Part shown: positions 46,083 through 56,949 of the stretch, piece after piece
Position numbering within the stretch: position 1 is the stretch's first letter
Layout: the number at the start of each line of letters is the position of its first letter
NCBI GenBank assembly: GCA_001414345.1
Contig: LLCB01000184.1
Coordinates: 1-64,000 of the forward strand
Length of the DNA stretch: 64,000 bases
Direction: 5' to 3'
Source of the DNA: Hymenoscyphus infarciens
Taxonomy: Eukaryota; Ascomycota; Leotiomycetes; Helotiales; Helotiaceae
Program-made: the position numbers and the translations under genes
Notes under the pieces: generated by a model
What the model saw: only the letters and a program-made list of their open reading frames with translations
Told to the model about the DNA's origin: nothing
Database searches by the model: none

Positions 46083-47961
46083 TCAATATTCCTCAATTCC
46101 CGGCATATCAGCACCAGCAATTCGTCGACCAGAGTTACTTCCACTTCCATAAAGCATCTCCATCAACTTTCCCTTCTGCCTTTCCCGTACACCACCGAGA
46201 TGAGTGCTCACCTCTTCCAAGCCACGGATCTGCTCCTCAACCCCGAGTGTGCTTCCATTGGCGCGTACCAACGGACTAACCAATTTTCGTCGCAAAGTCT
46301 CAAGGTTTGCCTTCAAGGTAAGAAGCTTCCCGTTGTGTTCGAGGAGGACGGATTTGTTTTGGACAGTCTTGGCACGAATATTGGACAGAAGTCTTTTATT
46401 CTTCTCGAATTTGTGGATCGTACTGGCGTTGGGGCCGAGGATCTTGGTCCAGAGAGAAGAAAGCATGTCATCGTGTGAGGATTCTTGAGCACTAGATTCG
46501 CGGACAACTGTTCGTGCCAAGTTCAAGAATTGCTTATCGATGGCTTCGAAGAGGGCGAAGAGAGCCAACGAATGTTGTAGCTCTGAATGAATGGACTCTT
46601 CCAAGACGCCGAGGAATTCTGTGAATGTGCGTTGGAGGGTTTGACGAGTCCTTTGCGGAGATGTGAGACCAAAGAGGAGGGTTGCAAATTCTCCTACGGG
46701 TGTAGGGATGCCTTCGTCGGTTTCCAAGAGACCGGACCGAGAAAAGAGGTTGTGTATGTTGTCGAATGCTGATGTAAGGGCAGAGGGTGAGCCGGATTGT
46801 AACTGCGAAAGTTCACGTCGTGCCCAGTCCATGACAATCAGGATCCTGTGATTGGTTAGTAAAAACTCGAACGTCGAGTAGGAAAATATGAACTACATAC
46901 CCGTCCACATCTCCGTCGACGTTTGCAAAGAATCTAGTCAGTTCGAGTGCTAGAGTCTTGAGGCTCTCTCCGAGGTCATCCAGTGACTTGACAATAATAG
47001 GACCGGAGGTCATATTCGTTGAGCGAACACTTTCACCAAGATCCCAAACGGCAGTGCCAGTGGCTTGCAAATCTCCGATTTGTTGAACACCATTCTCGGA
47101 ATAGAAGATGAGTGGTTCAAAGGATTTTGCAAGTCCTGCGACTTTGACCAAATCTGGTACCGGGGGGAGAGGAGCGGGTTGAAAGAGTGAACGGAAAACC
47201 AGTATCGCAAACAAGCCAACAATAGCGGAAAGGAAGAGCGACGTTTTGGAGCGAGTAGCCGTGTTGAACTTGCTTCTCATGTAGTCAAATGACACCTCGA
47301 ATGGACGGTGTTGAACCTCCGCTTTCATGGCAAAACGAATATCTACAAATAAATTAGTTTTTGTAGTGCTAAATAGGGTGTACTTTCCCGTACAATTGTT
47401 TGGATTGGCTGGCTGATCGTCATCCTCCGTCTTGATCAATGGGGCCCCATATGTGCTACCACCGTATGCCCTTCCGTCATTCGCAAATGTTGCGCCAAAG
47501 TCTGTAAGGTCCGGGCCAGTATCCGGATAACCATTTGGACCTGGGCTAGGACTTCTTTGTTTCTCTGGTGACAACGAGCCAGTAGGCAATCGAGTTCGTG
47601 CCGCCGCCTCCAAAGTCCTATCTCTCTCATCCCCACTCTCATAGTCCGGTGTGCCATCTCTTGATCTCGCTCCCAAGCCCAATCTACTCGGACCTCTATT
47701 CCAAAAGCCGCTGCTTCGATTGCCGTTTCCGTCCCGTCTCCATGCTGGCGGGCTGAATCTGCCTCCAGAAAGGGATTCCCCCATTTCCGAGCTGGTTTCG
47801 GAGCGGAAGCCAGAATGATGCGACGGGTAACCGATGCTGGGGCTCCGGGGGAGGTCGTTGTGATTGTTGTTGTTTCCGTGAAGGTCGAAGTCGTCCTGAG
47901 AATCGTCTAAAGAAGGATGCTCGTTGTAGACTTCTTCGAGTTCTGAGAGGGTCACCGACAT
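46083..47961 (-). CDS. Membrane protein with coiled-coil C-terminus, unknown function
   Basis: Complement of join 46083..46845, 46901..47342 and 47394..47961, 590 residues from the ATG at 47961. Residues 1-180 are acidic, Asn/Ser/Pro/Arg-rich and disordered. A membrane helix at about 220-240 (Leu-Phe-Leu-Ser-Ala-Ile-Val-Gly-Leu-Phe-Ala-Ile-Leu-Val-Phe) precedes a soluble, probably helical domain to residue about 530, with a coiled-coil stretch near 500-560. Intron 2 joins Asp-Val-Asp-Gly to Ile-Leu-Ile-Val-Met-Asp-Trp-Ala-Arg. The start is uncertain. The same frame is open upstream to an ATG at 48120. An overlapping frame from 48208 encodes an N-terminal helix (Ala-Leu-Thr-Val-Leu-Ala-Leu-Ala-Tyr) that no simple intron joins to the body. 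No family is recognised. Confidence 0.72.
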
Positions 47962-48208
47962 TGTTGTTATCTCGAACTGTTCTTGCCAGGGTTCGTGGGG
48001 TTCGTTGTACGTCGTAGTCATGTGCGTACTCGTATTCTTGTTGTTGTTGATGTCGTCGCACTGGGTAATATCGGATTGGGTTGTTTCGTACGTGGAGGAT
48101 GTAGAAGTATGCGAGAGCAAGGACGGTCAGGGCGATGGCGGTGCTGGGCGCGATATTTAAGGATATCAGGGAGAATTGTATATGATTCTCGACGGTGAAT
48201 ATGGACAT

Positions 48209-49633
48209 GACAGTCGCAAGTAGCTGGTGTTAGGTACGGTACCTAGTTCAGGTCCCACGCGCTATGCGATCAGAAGGCTAGTAAATCCAGGAGGGTCGAG
48301 CGACTTTTTGCCGAGCGAGTGAATTGGGGTGGGTATGAAGAAGGTAATGTCTGTATGCAGAGGTCTGGAGGCATGGAGTTTGTCAATTAAAGAATGTCTA
48401 CTAGTAGAAGGAAATGCTCAACCTGATCATTCAGGACGAGGTGGGGGAGTGACTTGGGAGTGACTTGGGAGTGACTTGGGGTGAGAGTCGTCGGCCAACC
48501 ACCCACATTCTTCGCCCAAGTTATGCTGGTGGAGATGCTGCGCTTGCGCTGCGTTGGCCAAAAAGAAGGAGGTTGGGCTTCATCTTCATCATCGTCCAAT
48601 CGTTATCTGTGCCAGTAAGGGAGCTGGAGTGGAGGTCGTTGTCATGCAACCCTCGCCAATCACAACTCAACACTCGATACCCCTGAAACCGGGGTTGAGA
48701 AACAACATCAACTCTACCACTATTTCACCAAATCCACTCTTCCAATTCTGTTCAAGAGAGCTTCATACCGCTTTTGTGTTTAATTATGTAGCCTAGGGAT
48801 CCAAGTGACCCTGAAGAAGCAACCCGGTGTGTTTCATTTGCCCCAGGACGGAGACAGAGAGCTTTTTTGGTATTTGCTTCTTTCATTTGCCATTTCTCGA
48901 GCTACTTGTATCATGGCCCAATCAGAGAGGCAGAGTTTTGCAAAATCAGAAAAAGATTCCGGTAACCCACGGCGATAATTTCTTTTGACAGCGCCCATAG
49001 AGGCGATTTGCTGAGAAAATAAATTGCCTTGGGTGGGCAAGAACCTCGGTGCATCGTCGCAAAATATTGGAATCGGGTAACTCGGGGTTTTTTCGAAGTA
49101 TCAACCTAAACATGATTGTTTAAAGAGATCTTGGTTAACATCCGAAATTGTTTTAAACTTTTAACATAGTTGCTTAATCTGCCGCAGAGAGTTGGATCAA
49201 TAAGAGCTGGAAAGACAGGTACGAGCCGGAAGTATTACGACCGATCTCACTGCCCATTGCGAGTCTGCGCCTCACTAATGTACACGGCTGCTCAATATTT
49301 GCCAATACTCTACAAGGGGCTCATTCTATGGTAAGTGTTCTCAAGAGTCGACTTGAAAGTGCCCATTTTGCTAACGTTTCCAAGGACTCGGTGCCTATCG
49401 ATTTGCGGAAATTTGAGGGTCTTAATTAAAAAAAAAAAATTGAAAGCTGGTCTTCAATCAGCTGGGAGCTCCTTTTTGACGCTGAATACCAGACCATGCA
49501 CCCCCACGGCAACCTGCCTTCGTATCAGCATGTCGAAGATCATGCACAAGACTTCCTATCTTGTGCATCGGTAATCATGCAAATCTTTACTTGCATTCGG
49601 AGTAATGTGTCTGCTGTGCGTTGCTTATTGTTT
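48209..49633. other. Intergenic region, no gene
   Basis: Holds the promoter of the minus-strand membrane-protein gene and featureless sequence. A 12-bp unit GGGAGTGACTTG is repeated about three times at 48445-48481. An A10 run lies near 49429. No coding frame is supported. Confidence 0.4.
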
Positions 49634-49647
49634 AAGTCCAATTGAGG

Positions 49648-50834
49648 GGGATGCGAAGACTCAACACCTGTACGCGGTGCATCCTACGAACCTCTAGCAG
49701 TTCTATTTCGCCTCTAGAACTGTCTATAGAGCTAAGTTTAAGTCAAAAAGGCGACGTGGCGATACCCCTTTTTACAACGGCCTCTCAACCTTCTACGAAG
49801 AAGCTACGTCATACATAGCAATATACCAGATATCGACAAAAAAGACCTATATAGCTTATTTACTCGATGGCAGTATCTGCGGACTACTAAAACGAACCGA
49901 TCGAGAAAGCCCCTAAAGTCGATTCTATATATCCGCTAACACTAGAGGACTTCTACTCTAGATATGCTATGGAATTATATATGACTCTAAGAAGGCAAGG
50001 GCTATATACTAACCTAAGATTAGAGGTAATACCCGTGGTAGTTATTCTATATAGTCGGCATATACTATATTTAAGTTAAAAGAATTACTAGAAGAGGTGA
50101 AGGACCCCTGGCGACGGTAATAGAGTAATTAGGAGGGGCCTAGGCAGTATAAATAGGAACATAGACGTAGAGGGGTTTTTACAACTAGATAATAGATCCT
50201 CTACTATTTATATTAGTAGATATTCGAAGTACGTTTAGTAGTGCTTCGATAAAGTAGCGAAATACCCCTTAGGAGGTATAGGACTATAGAGTAGGGAACT
50301 AATTCTCTAGTGGTTATAGAGAACCGATTCTCTACTATTTATATTAGTAGATATTTAAAGCGCGTTTAGTAGCTCTTAGATAAAGTAGTAAAATACCTTT
50401 TAGGAGGTATAGGACCGTAGAGTAGAGGGAATAGAAGATAAAACTAGGAAACTCAGGTTAGAGATATATTAGAGGATAGTTCTATATAAGACAGTACACC
50501 AGAAGACGATTATTATTAGTCCTATATAGAGGAGAGCTAACTAAGCCCTTTTTATAAGAGCTATTATAAAGTACTAAATCAGTCGTCTATAAGAACGACT
50601 AAAAACATTAAATTCGAATTAGAACAGGGAGAATAGAAGGAGATACTAAGCTATTGCTAGGATATAAAGCCAGGAGCGTAGAGGTATATATATATAGCGA
50701 GCCTGGTAATAGGCACTCTAAGGAGTGTGTAAGCTACTTTTGGATAAAACCCTATAAATAGTGCGTCTATATAGCGCCGGCTTTAGGCAGCTAAAAAGAC
50801 TATTTAAATATAAAAAAAAAAAAAAAAAAAAAAA
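49648..50834 (+). mobile_element. RIP-degraded retroposon with poly(A) tail and target-site duplication
   Basis: A 1.19-kb block ends in a run of 23 A (50812-50834). It is flanked by a 14-bp direct repeat, AAGTCCAATTGAGG at 49634-49647 and AAGTCTAATTGAGG at 50833-50846, differing by one C/T. These are the marks of target-primed retroposition (non-LTR or LINE-like). The body is AT-rich, TA-laden and full of stops in all frames, as after RIP. An internal ~121-bp tandem duplication at about 50199-50440 is present. With no intact frame I cannot name the family; a truncated LINE or a retroposed transcript are both possible. Confidence 0.75.
50199..50440. repeat. Two diverged 121-bp tandem units inside the retroposon
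   Basis: CTACTATTTATATTAGTAGATATT starts at 50211 and again at 50332. Both are followed by GTTTAGTAG, ATAAAGTAG, AAATACC and TTAGGAGGTATAGGAC at the same spacing. The units differ mainly by C/T and G/A changes. Confidence 0.85.
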
Positions 50835-50846
50835 GTCTAATTGAGG

Positions 50847-51426
50847 AAACTTTGCTTCGGTTTGAAGAAAGTTGGCGAAAGCTGGAAGAGCTTCGATCAA
50901 TCCATGTGACATGAGAATGGGATTCATGTCTCTATCCGTTTGGTGCTTCGGTTTCAAGGTTTTCGGAGGTTTTGTTCGTGGGGACTGATTGTGTAACAAT
51001 TGCAGATGGAAAACGTGAGGTTCTAACTCTAACAATGGCAACTGGTTTGTTAAGGAAACAAGCAAAGCTATGGCAAGAGGGGAAGTTGCAGTATTGTATT
51101 CTTCCATGGTGAATTGCAACTGCCTGGGTTGAGGAAAGATACCGCAAGCTTATTGGTAAGTGATCATATCAAGAGATAAGCTAGCGAATTGCACATCGCT
51201 CATTTCAACATGCATGGTGACACTTGAAAAGTCAATTTTGCTTCTCTTTCTAGGTACTAGTCGCGTTTCAAAAGCCATCGGCTGGGTTATTCATTTTATA
51301 ACTGAGCTGCTGTTTCCATGCCGACCCACGTCCTCTGAAATTCACCTTTGATCTTCCGCAACTACATCTTGGCTTTGGTACTCGGCCAAAGACACCGTCA
51401 ACCCCTCATTTTGACAATAGCCCATC
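50847..51426. promoter_or_regulatory. Upstream region of the tyrosinase gene
   Basis: About 580 bp of mixed sequence between the retroposon and the tyrosinase start. Minus-strand frames here (up to 133 codons) read into the poly(A) region as poly-Phe and are not genes. If the tyrosinase promoter lies here, the retroposon sits at its outer edge. Confidence 0.4.
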
Positions 51427-53697
51427 ATGTTTCTCCTCCACTACTGGATTGCCATTATGGCCTTCATTGCGCCTCTATTTGATCTTGCGACCGCCCAAAG
51501 CAACGGTACTGGCACTGTCGGTGGATATTTTGCGATCACTGGCGTTCAGACTGGCACCAATGACGCTACGGGAGAGCTGCCAGTGAGAAAGAACATTCTT
51601 GATCTTCAGAACGATCAGCCAGCATGGTATGTACAAAGCTCGCCACACGCCCTATACACTTCGAAGTGGCTAACTAACATGTGTGATCCCCCAGGTCGTT
51701 GTACATTCAAGCTCTCAATGCTATGCAATCCACTGACGAGAGCGATCCGCTGTCTTGGTTCCAAATCGCAGGTATTCATGGGAGACCTTTTATTCCATGG
51801 AATCACTTCAACCAGTATGAAGGTGTGCAATATAACTGGTGGAAGGGTTACTGTACTCACGGAAAGTGCCATGTTCAAGCTCATGGAAGTCTTGTGCTAA
51901 CCATGTCTTCTAGGGTCACCACTGTTCACTTCCTGGCATAGACCTTACCTGGCTCTATTTGAGCAAGTCGTTGCTCAACATTCGCAACAAATCGCCAAAA
52001 ACTACGTGGGACCAGACCTGCCAGTTTTCCAGGATGCCGCAGACAAGCTTCGAATTCCTTACTGGGATTGGGCGTCTATTCCCGAGATACCTCCAGTGTT
52101 GAACCAACCAAACATACAAATCAAGACACCCACCGGCGAGCAAACTGTGAACAATCCATTGTTGCAATACAAATTCCTACAATTCCCTCTGAACCCGACT
52201 TACTTCCCTCCTGATTTGGATGAGAGAGCAAAAATGCCATATACTGTCCGACAGCCAGTGAGTGGGGATCCAAATTCGCCTTCTAGGCCCGAAGTGGTAA
52301 ATGCCCAGCTAGCAAGGGGAAATTTGATGCAAAGAACCGTAGGTACCGAGGTCAGAAGCTGCGGGTTGTTTCGTGGGCTAATATTGTTTGTTAGTGGGAT
52401 GCTCTCGTCAAGTCAACTGAGTATAATTTCTTTTCCACAGAGGTTACATCAGGAACTTCGGCTGAATCCATCCACGACTCTGTTCATGGAATGGTGGGGG
52501 GTGATCATGGTCAGTACCCAATTTCTCTGAGCAAAACGTCTTCTTTGGGTAAAGCCCGAAGCTGAGACATGCCGTATTCTGAACATTTCTGAAACGGGCC
52601 CTGGAAACTCTTGCTATTCTACTCCTCAACTATCCTCAAAGAAGTATACTGACACCGAGATTCTGTAGGCCACATGACACGATTAGAATATTCAGCATTT
52701 GACCCAATTTTCTGGCTCCACCACACGAATGTCGATAGGCTCTATGCGATTTGGATGGCAATGAACCCTGGGAAGATTATGAGACCCGTAGCCCACGATG
52801 GCGGCACAATGTCAATTCCAAGTGGGAATAATGATAACACCGATACACCTCTATGGCCATTTACGTCCGATTCCGCAGGCACCGTATACACATCTTCTGC
52901 TGCGTACGAATTGTCCACCTTTGGCTATACATACCCTGAAATTGGCGACTGGTTACAATCACCGGAAACTCTCAAAAACAACGTTACAGCACAAGTGAAC
53001 GCTAAATACGATCCGAACTCCATATTCCGCAATGCTCCATCCCTTCGCCCTCGAGATACTCTCAGACCTGGACAAGAGACTGTAGAATGGTCGGTAAGCA
53101 TCAGTGTCTCCAAATTCGATCTTGCAGGAAATCATTTCGCCATCCGACTCTTCCTTGGAACTGTGCCCTCAAATCCACAGGATTGGCCGACTTGTGATTC
53201 TGGGTTGGGTAGTATGCAGATTATGCCACCGGTCATCAAGAATACCACAGGCACGCCGGCTATAATTGTTCATGATGAGTTCAGTCTTACAATGGCTATC
53301 GTGGAAGCTGGGCACAATGTTAATGATGTTGCTGCTGTAAAGCAATACCTGAAAGATTCTCTGCAATGGAGAGCACAGAAGGTAAGTTTGACCATATCCC
53401 AATTACAGCTTAAGCTAGTGGTAGAGCTATGCTAATTTTGAATAGCTTGACGGCACCGTTGTAGATGTCAACTTGCTGCCCAGTCTCATTGTCACAGTTT
53501 CGGACCAAAAGGTCACTTTGCAGAAAAACATCACTTCTCTCCCAAGTTTTGGTCTCCGAACTGACCACCAAGAGATTACTGATAAGCCAGCTACCGAGAA
53601 GCCGCAGACTACAAATGAAGGCTCTTCTCTTGCGCCGGGTGGCAGCTTGTGGGCGTTTGAGGCGTTGTTTGTCTTTGCTGGGATGAATTTAATGTAG
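51427..53697 (+). CDS. Secreted tyrosinase, possibly damaged at one splice donor
   Basis: Join 51427..51626, 51695..51861, 51914..52342, 52441..52509, 52669..53381 and 53446..53697, 609 residues. It is a type-3 copper monophenol/o-diphenol oxidase used for melanin or phenol oxidation. A signal peptide spans residues 1 to about 23. CuA ligands lie in Gly-Ile-His-Gly-Arg-Pro-Phe (about 94), Cys-Thr-His (about 120) and Trp-His-Arg-Pro-Tyr (about 130). CuB ligands lie in Ser-Ile-His-Asp-Ser-Val-His (about 275) and Phe-Trp-Leu-His-His-Thr-Asn-Val-Asp-Arg (about 305). A C-terminal tyrosinase_C-like region and a hydrophobic tail follow. Intron 2 begins GAAAGT where GTAAGT is expected; all other frames fail to join the two CuA halves. 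The exon 3 end is ambiguous among donors at 52338, 52343 and 52351. Confidence 0.85.
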
Positions 53698-56205
53698 AGG
53701 AATTGACGGAACCGGGTAATGATTGATCGACACGCACGTAGACTAGGAATTGTACATTCAGAGCGCAATAGTAATGAATAATAGGTGTTCGTAAACTCCT
53801 GACCTTTCGAGTACTTAGTGCAAATTGGAGTGGCTTATTCAAAATGATTTCTACCTATTCCCTCACCAAATGATTCGCTCGTACATACACTGATCTTGCT
53901 TAAATCCACCATCTTGCAAGACAATAGTGAGTATTCTCGTTGGTGAGAAAACATTCGCTAAATTGGACGTGAGGAGCTTCAGGGCAACTGAAATTGAAAA
54001 CATGACCAAACAAGTAACACATAACTGCTGGGAGTGCCCTGGTCTCATCGAGAAGTTTATTGGCAGAGGCGCCCCCTCGACCCAGTGCCACGATTGTAAA
54101 AATAATATTTTGTTATTACTTAGATACAAATAGACGACATTGCAGCAAGATGCAAAACCTGTCAAGGTACCCTTCGTGGTGGCCAGTTATGAGGTGGCGT
54201 ATTAGAGGCGGAGTACATATAGAAGTAAGGCAATTTCATTCGCGGTTTAAAGGCACCATAAGGGACGGTTATGTTTACTGTGCGTATAATACTCGTTTTA
54301 TTTGGCTCTTTTCGTGGCTTTTCCAATGTTGATGTCGCTAACCAATTTTAAGCGAAGTTCGCACTGGGACCCACATTTTTTGTCTGCGACACAGCAAGTT
54401 CGAATCTATCCGCCATGCGCGCTAAGTTGGCACAACACAAGCTATTAGCCTTTTCAAGGTCACCGGTGTGCCGCGTGGGTTATGAGGAGAAGTGTGGGAG
54501 GAGGGTGTACATACAAGGTGTAAGTTAGTCCACCGGCCCTGAGGGGTTGCAATGTATACAATAAATACCAAGTGAAATTTTGGAAGCTCTTTTCTTAAAG
54601 AAATCTAAGCCAAGTCAATACTAAGATACATTCTTGTCACAGTATCTAAACTATGGGGACCTACAAAGGACTCAGCGGACTCTTTTGTGGCAGATTTTCT
54701 GCCTGCATTTTGGAGGAATGGCGATGAGGTTGGTCCAAAAACCACCCATTTCCCTCGAGCTTTGTTAGCTAGTTCGGCGCCTAGGTAGGGAGGGTCCAAG
54801 AATCGTGTTACCAAACGTGGCATTTGTCAAGCACTCAAGAAGAAAAGCCCCCGCACCCATGGAGTACATTGTAAGAGAATCGTCCTTGTAGCTCGATTGC
54901 CTTGTTCTTGTCAAAGTACAGCTCACTCATATTATTTCTCCGAGAGTTGAGTGCAGTATCATGCTTAAAGGAGTAAAGTAGGATTGAATATTATAGATTA
55001 CGTAAAAGCTTAAAGAATTAAAGTAGGACGCTTATTCTTCAAGTACTAGAGTTACCTCTAAGTAATCTAAACTCTCTAGGTTAATTTATTATTTACTGAT
55101 TTTATTAACAACTATCAAAATCTATTTTGATAAAAGCGGTGTAGTTTTTAAAAGTGTAAGCACATATATGTTTTGAACTGTTTGTATACACCTGTTAGCT
55201 GCAGCCTGCGGCCGATTCCAATAGATGCCACTCTCCTTAATGTACATTCTTATTATGTAAGTCTCATTAGAGTACATTGCAGTTTACCATCTTTTGAATG
55301 CATTTTTCTTTCACCGCTCTTTGAGGTGCAGTCTTTGAGGTGCATCATTCTTTCAAGACAGAAGCATACCGTGTTGATTAAAGCCATGGATACTCTTCTG
55401 TCCAACCTTGAGAATCCGACTCTCATGGCAATGGCACTCATCTTTTCTAGGCTTGGCAGGAGGGGTCTTACAACTCTACTCCCACCACTCGTATGTGTTT
55501 AAGTTTGTTGCTTTCTCATCTTGAATTCCTCTCTAACCAGGTGATCTTCAGCAAGACTCGCCTCACGACTGGCAATTAACCTCTATGGTTCTTACAATGC
55601 ATTGGGCGTTCAATATCGACTTAAGAACTAGCAACCTCCACGTTAGTACGAAACCTACTAAGCTGCCCCCAAAGCCATAACAAGAAGTCAAGAAGGATGT
55701 GAAAGGTCTCATCGACCAGGTGAATTTCCAAATCATCAAAACACGCTGAGGAAATGAGAGGAATAGAACATGATGAAACCTCTTCTAAAACAAAAAAATT
55801 AAGAGATTTTCCTCCCTGAACCTCCCCTTGTCGAGAGTTCCTAGCCCTCCCAGCCCTCCAACGGACCCAGGATGCCCAACTGGGAGAAGCCAGAAGGATG
55901 TTCCCAGAGGGGGAATTGAGATAAATTTGGGGACCATGCTTGTTATAACAGTGAGTGGCCAGGGTTGGAGATGTTCGTGTATAGCACCAGTTTGGGAACA
56001 GTTTACTTGGAGTTGTCAATTTTCGAGTTGTAATAGGAAGTCATTGGCCTTAGAAGTGGGGACTAAGCGAACTGAACTAAATAGTGGGAATTATCTAGAC
56101 GGTATGAATAATCAAATAGATTGTACAAGGAATAGGTACGCGAACCACCGTCCTTCCCTAGTTTGACTCCTCCATACTGCTTATGCGAAAGGGTTAGCTT
56201 TCGCT
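53698..56205. other. Gene-poor region between tyrosinase and rRNA fragment
   Basis: About 2.5 kb. AT-rich sequence at 54950-55150 looks like repeat decay. A plus-strand frame at 55173-55502 and a minus-strand frame at 55621-56019 have no recognisable domain. I searched by eye for a tRNA around GTTCGAATC at 54389 and found no cloverleaf. Confidence 0.4.
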
Positions 56206-56403
56206 CACGAGACCTGCCCTTCAATTGTTCCTTGTTGAGGAATGTAAATTATACTCATTCCATTTACAAGATCCAAAACAGCCCGGTATCAGTATTTATT
56301 ATCACGACCTCCCCGTGCCGGGATCATATTAGGTAATTTGCACGCCTGCTGCCTTTAGATGTGGTGGCCGTTTCTCAGGCTCCCTCTCTGGAATAGAACC
56401 CTA
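56206..56403 (-). pseudogene. Decayed 18S rRNA fragment, 3' part
   Basis: The reverse complement contains GAGAGGGAGCCTGAGAAACG, then CCACATCTAAAGGCAGCAGG, GCAAATTACC, CACGGGGAGGT, AATAAATACTGATAC, TGGAATGAGTA and GGAACAATTG. These are the successive conserved landmarks of eukaryotic small-subunit rRNA just before the 530 loop. It carries many substitutions and small gaps, and the match ends after GGGCAGGTCTCGTG. It cannot function as rRNA by itself. It lies outside any rDNA array, on the minus strand. Confidence 0.88.
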
Positions 56404-56718
56404 CATTGGGTACCAGATGACCACTCATCACCCCCAAGCTCACAGCTATAGCTGGTCACGCAAGGCCCCGTTTACGGTGGGTTTAGCCCGTACCTTAAGC
56501 CTTGACTTGCAGAGCCCATATCTTAGCAAGCGTTAAACAGTCTAGCGATAGCCAGATCCGCTACGGATTCTCCCTATTCTACAGCTTATAACCAGTAGGT
56601 GATAGGTGTTACCTGGCACCCGGTACTATAGATATAACAGGAGGCCCCCGCATCCAGGTATGTCGCCTCACAGAGACTTATCATGCCAGAGGCCGTGAAA
56701 TTTAGGAACTAGTAGTTC
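56404..56718 (-). mobile_element. Group-I-intron-like insertion in the rRNA fragment
   Basis: About 315 nt separate two rRNA blocks that are contiguous in normal 18S rRNA (GTAACGGGGAAT joined to AGGGTTC). On the minus strand the upstream rRNA block ends in T and the insert's last base is G, the usual borders of a group I intron. Near its middle-to-3' part are GCTAAGATATGGGCTCTGCAAG and CAAGGCTTAAGGTACGGG, reminiscent of P3/P7 core and the AAGATATAGTC element. Decay prevents a firm fold. The position suits a known cluster of fungal SSU introns near the 5' third of the gene. The intron identity is inference; the interruption is seen. Confidence 0.55.
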
Positions 56719-56780
56719 ATTCCCCGTTACCTGTTGAAACCATGGTAAGCCAAATCCTACCATCGAAAGTAGAAATTTGA
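56719..56780 (-). pseudogene. Decayed 18S rRNA fragment, 5' part
   Basis: The reverse complement reads TCAAATTTCT, then CTTTCGATGGTAGGAT, CTACCATGG-like (TTACCATGG), TTTCAAC and GGTAACGGGGAAT. These are the conserved 18S landmarks directly preceding the block at 56206-56403. A short deletion has removed the usual GCCCTATCA after TTTCT. Upstream of 56780 no further rRNA similarity is visible. Confidence 0.85.
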
Positions 56781-56949
56781 AGTTAAGTCATTCTTCGCGC
56801 CTGATCCCGCGAAACCTCATATTGTATTGTTTTTAACTGTATTACAGAGCTGGATTTTGAGCTAAGCACACCATATGGTAGCAATTCACTGCCGTACAAG
56901 CAATCTTAAACCTGCAAATATCTGACCGCCAGTAATATCGAGACAATAA

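Noticed and set aside
54360..54430. Possible tRNA because of GTTCGAATC
   Set aside because: No A-box at the right distance and no acceptor-stem pairing.
55173..55502. 109-codon plus-strand frame
   Set aside because: Sits next to AT-rich decayed DNA; no domain, no neighbouring exon, no family recognised.
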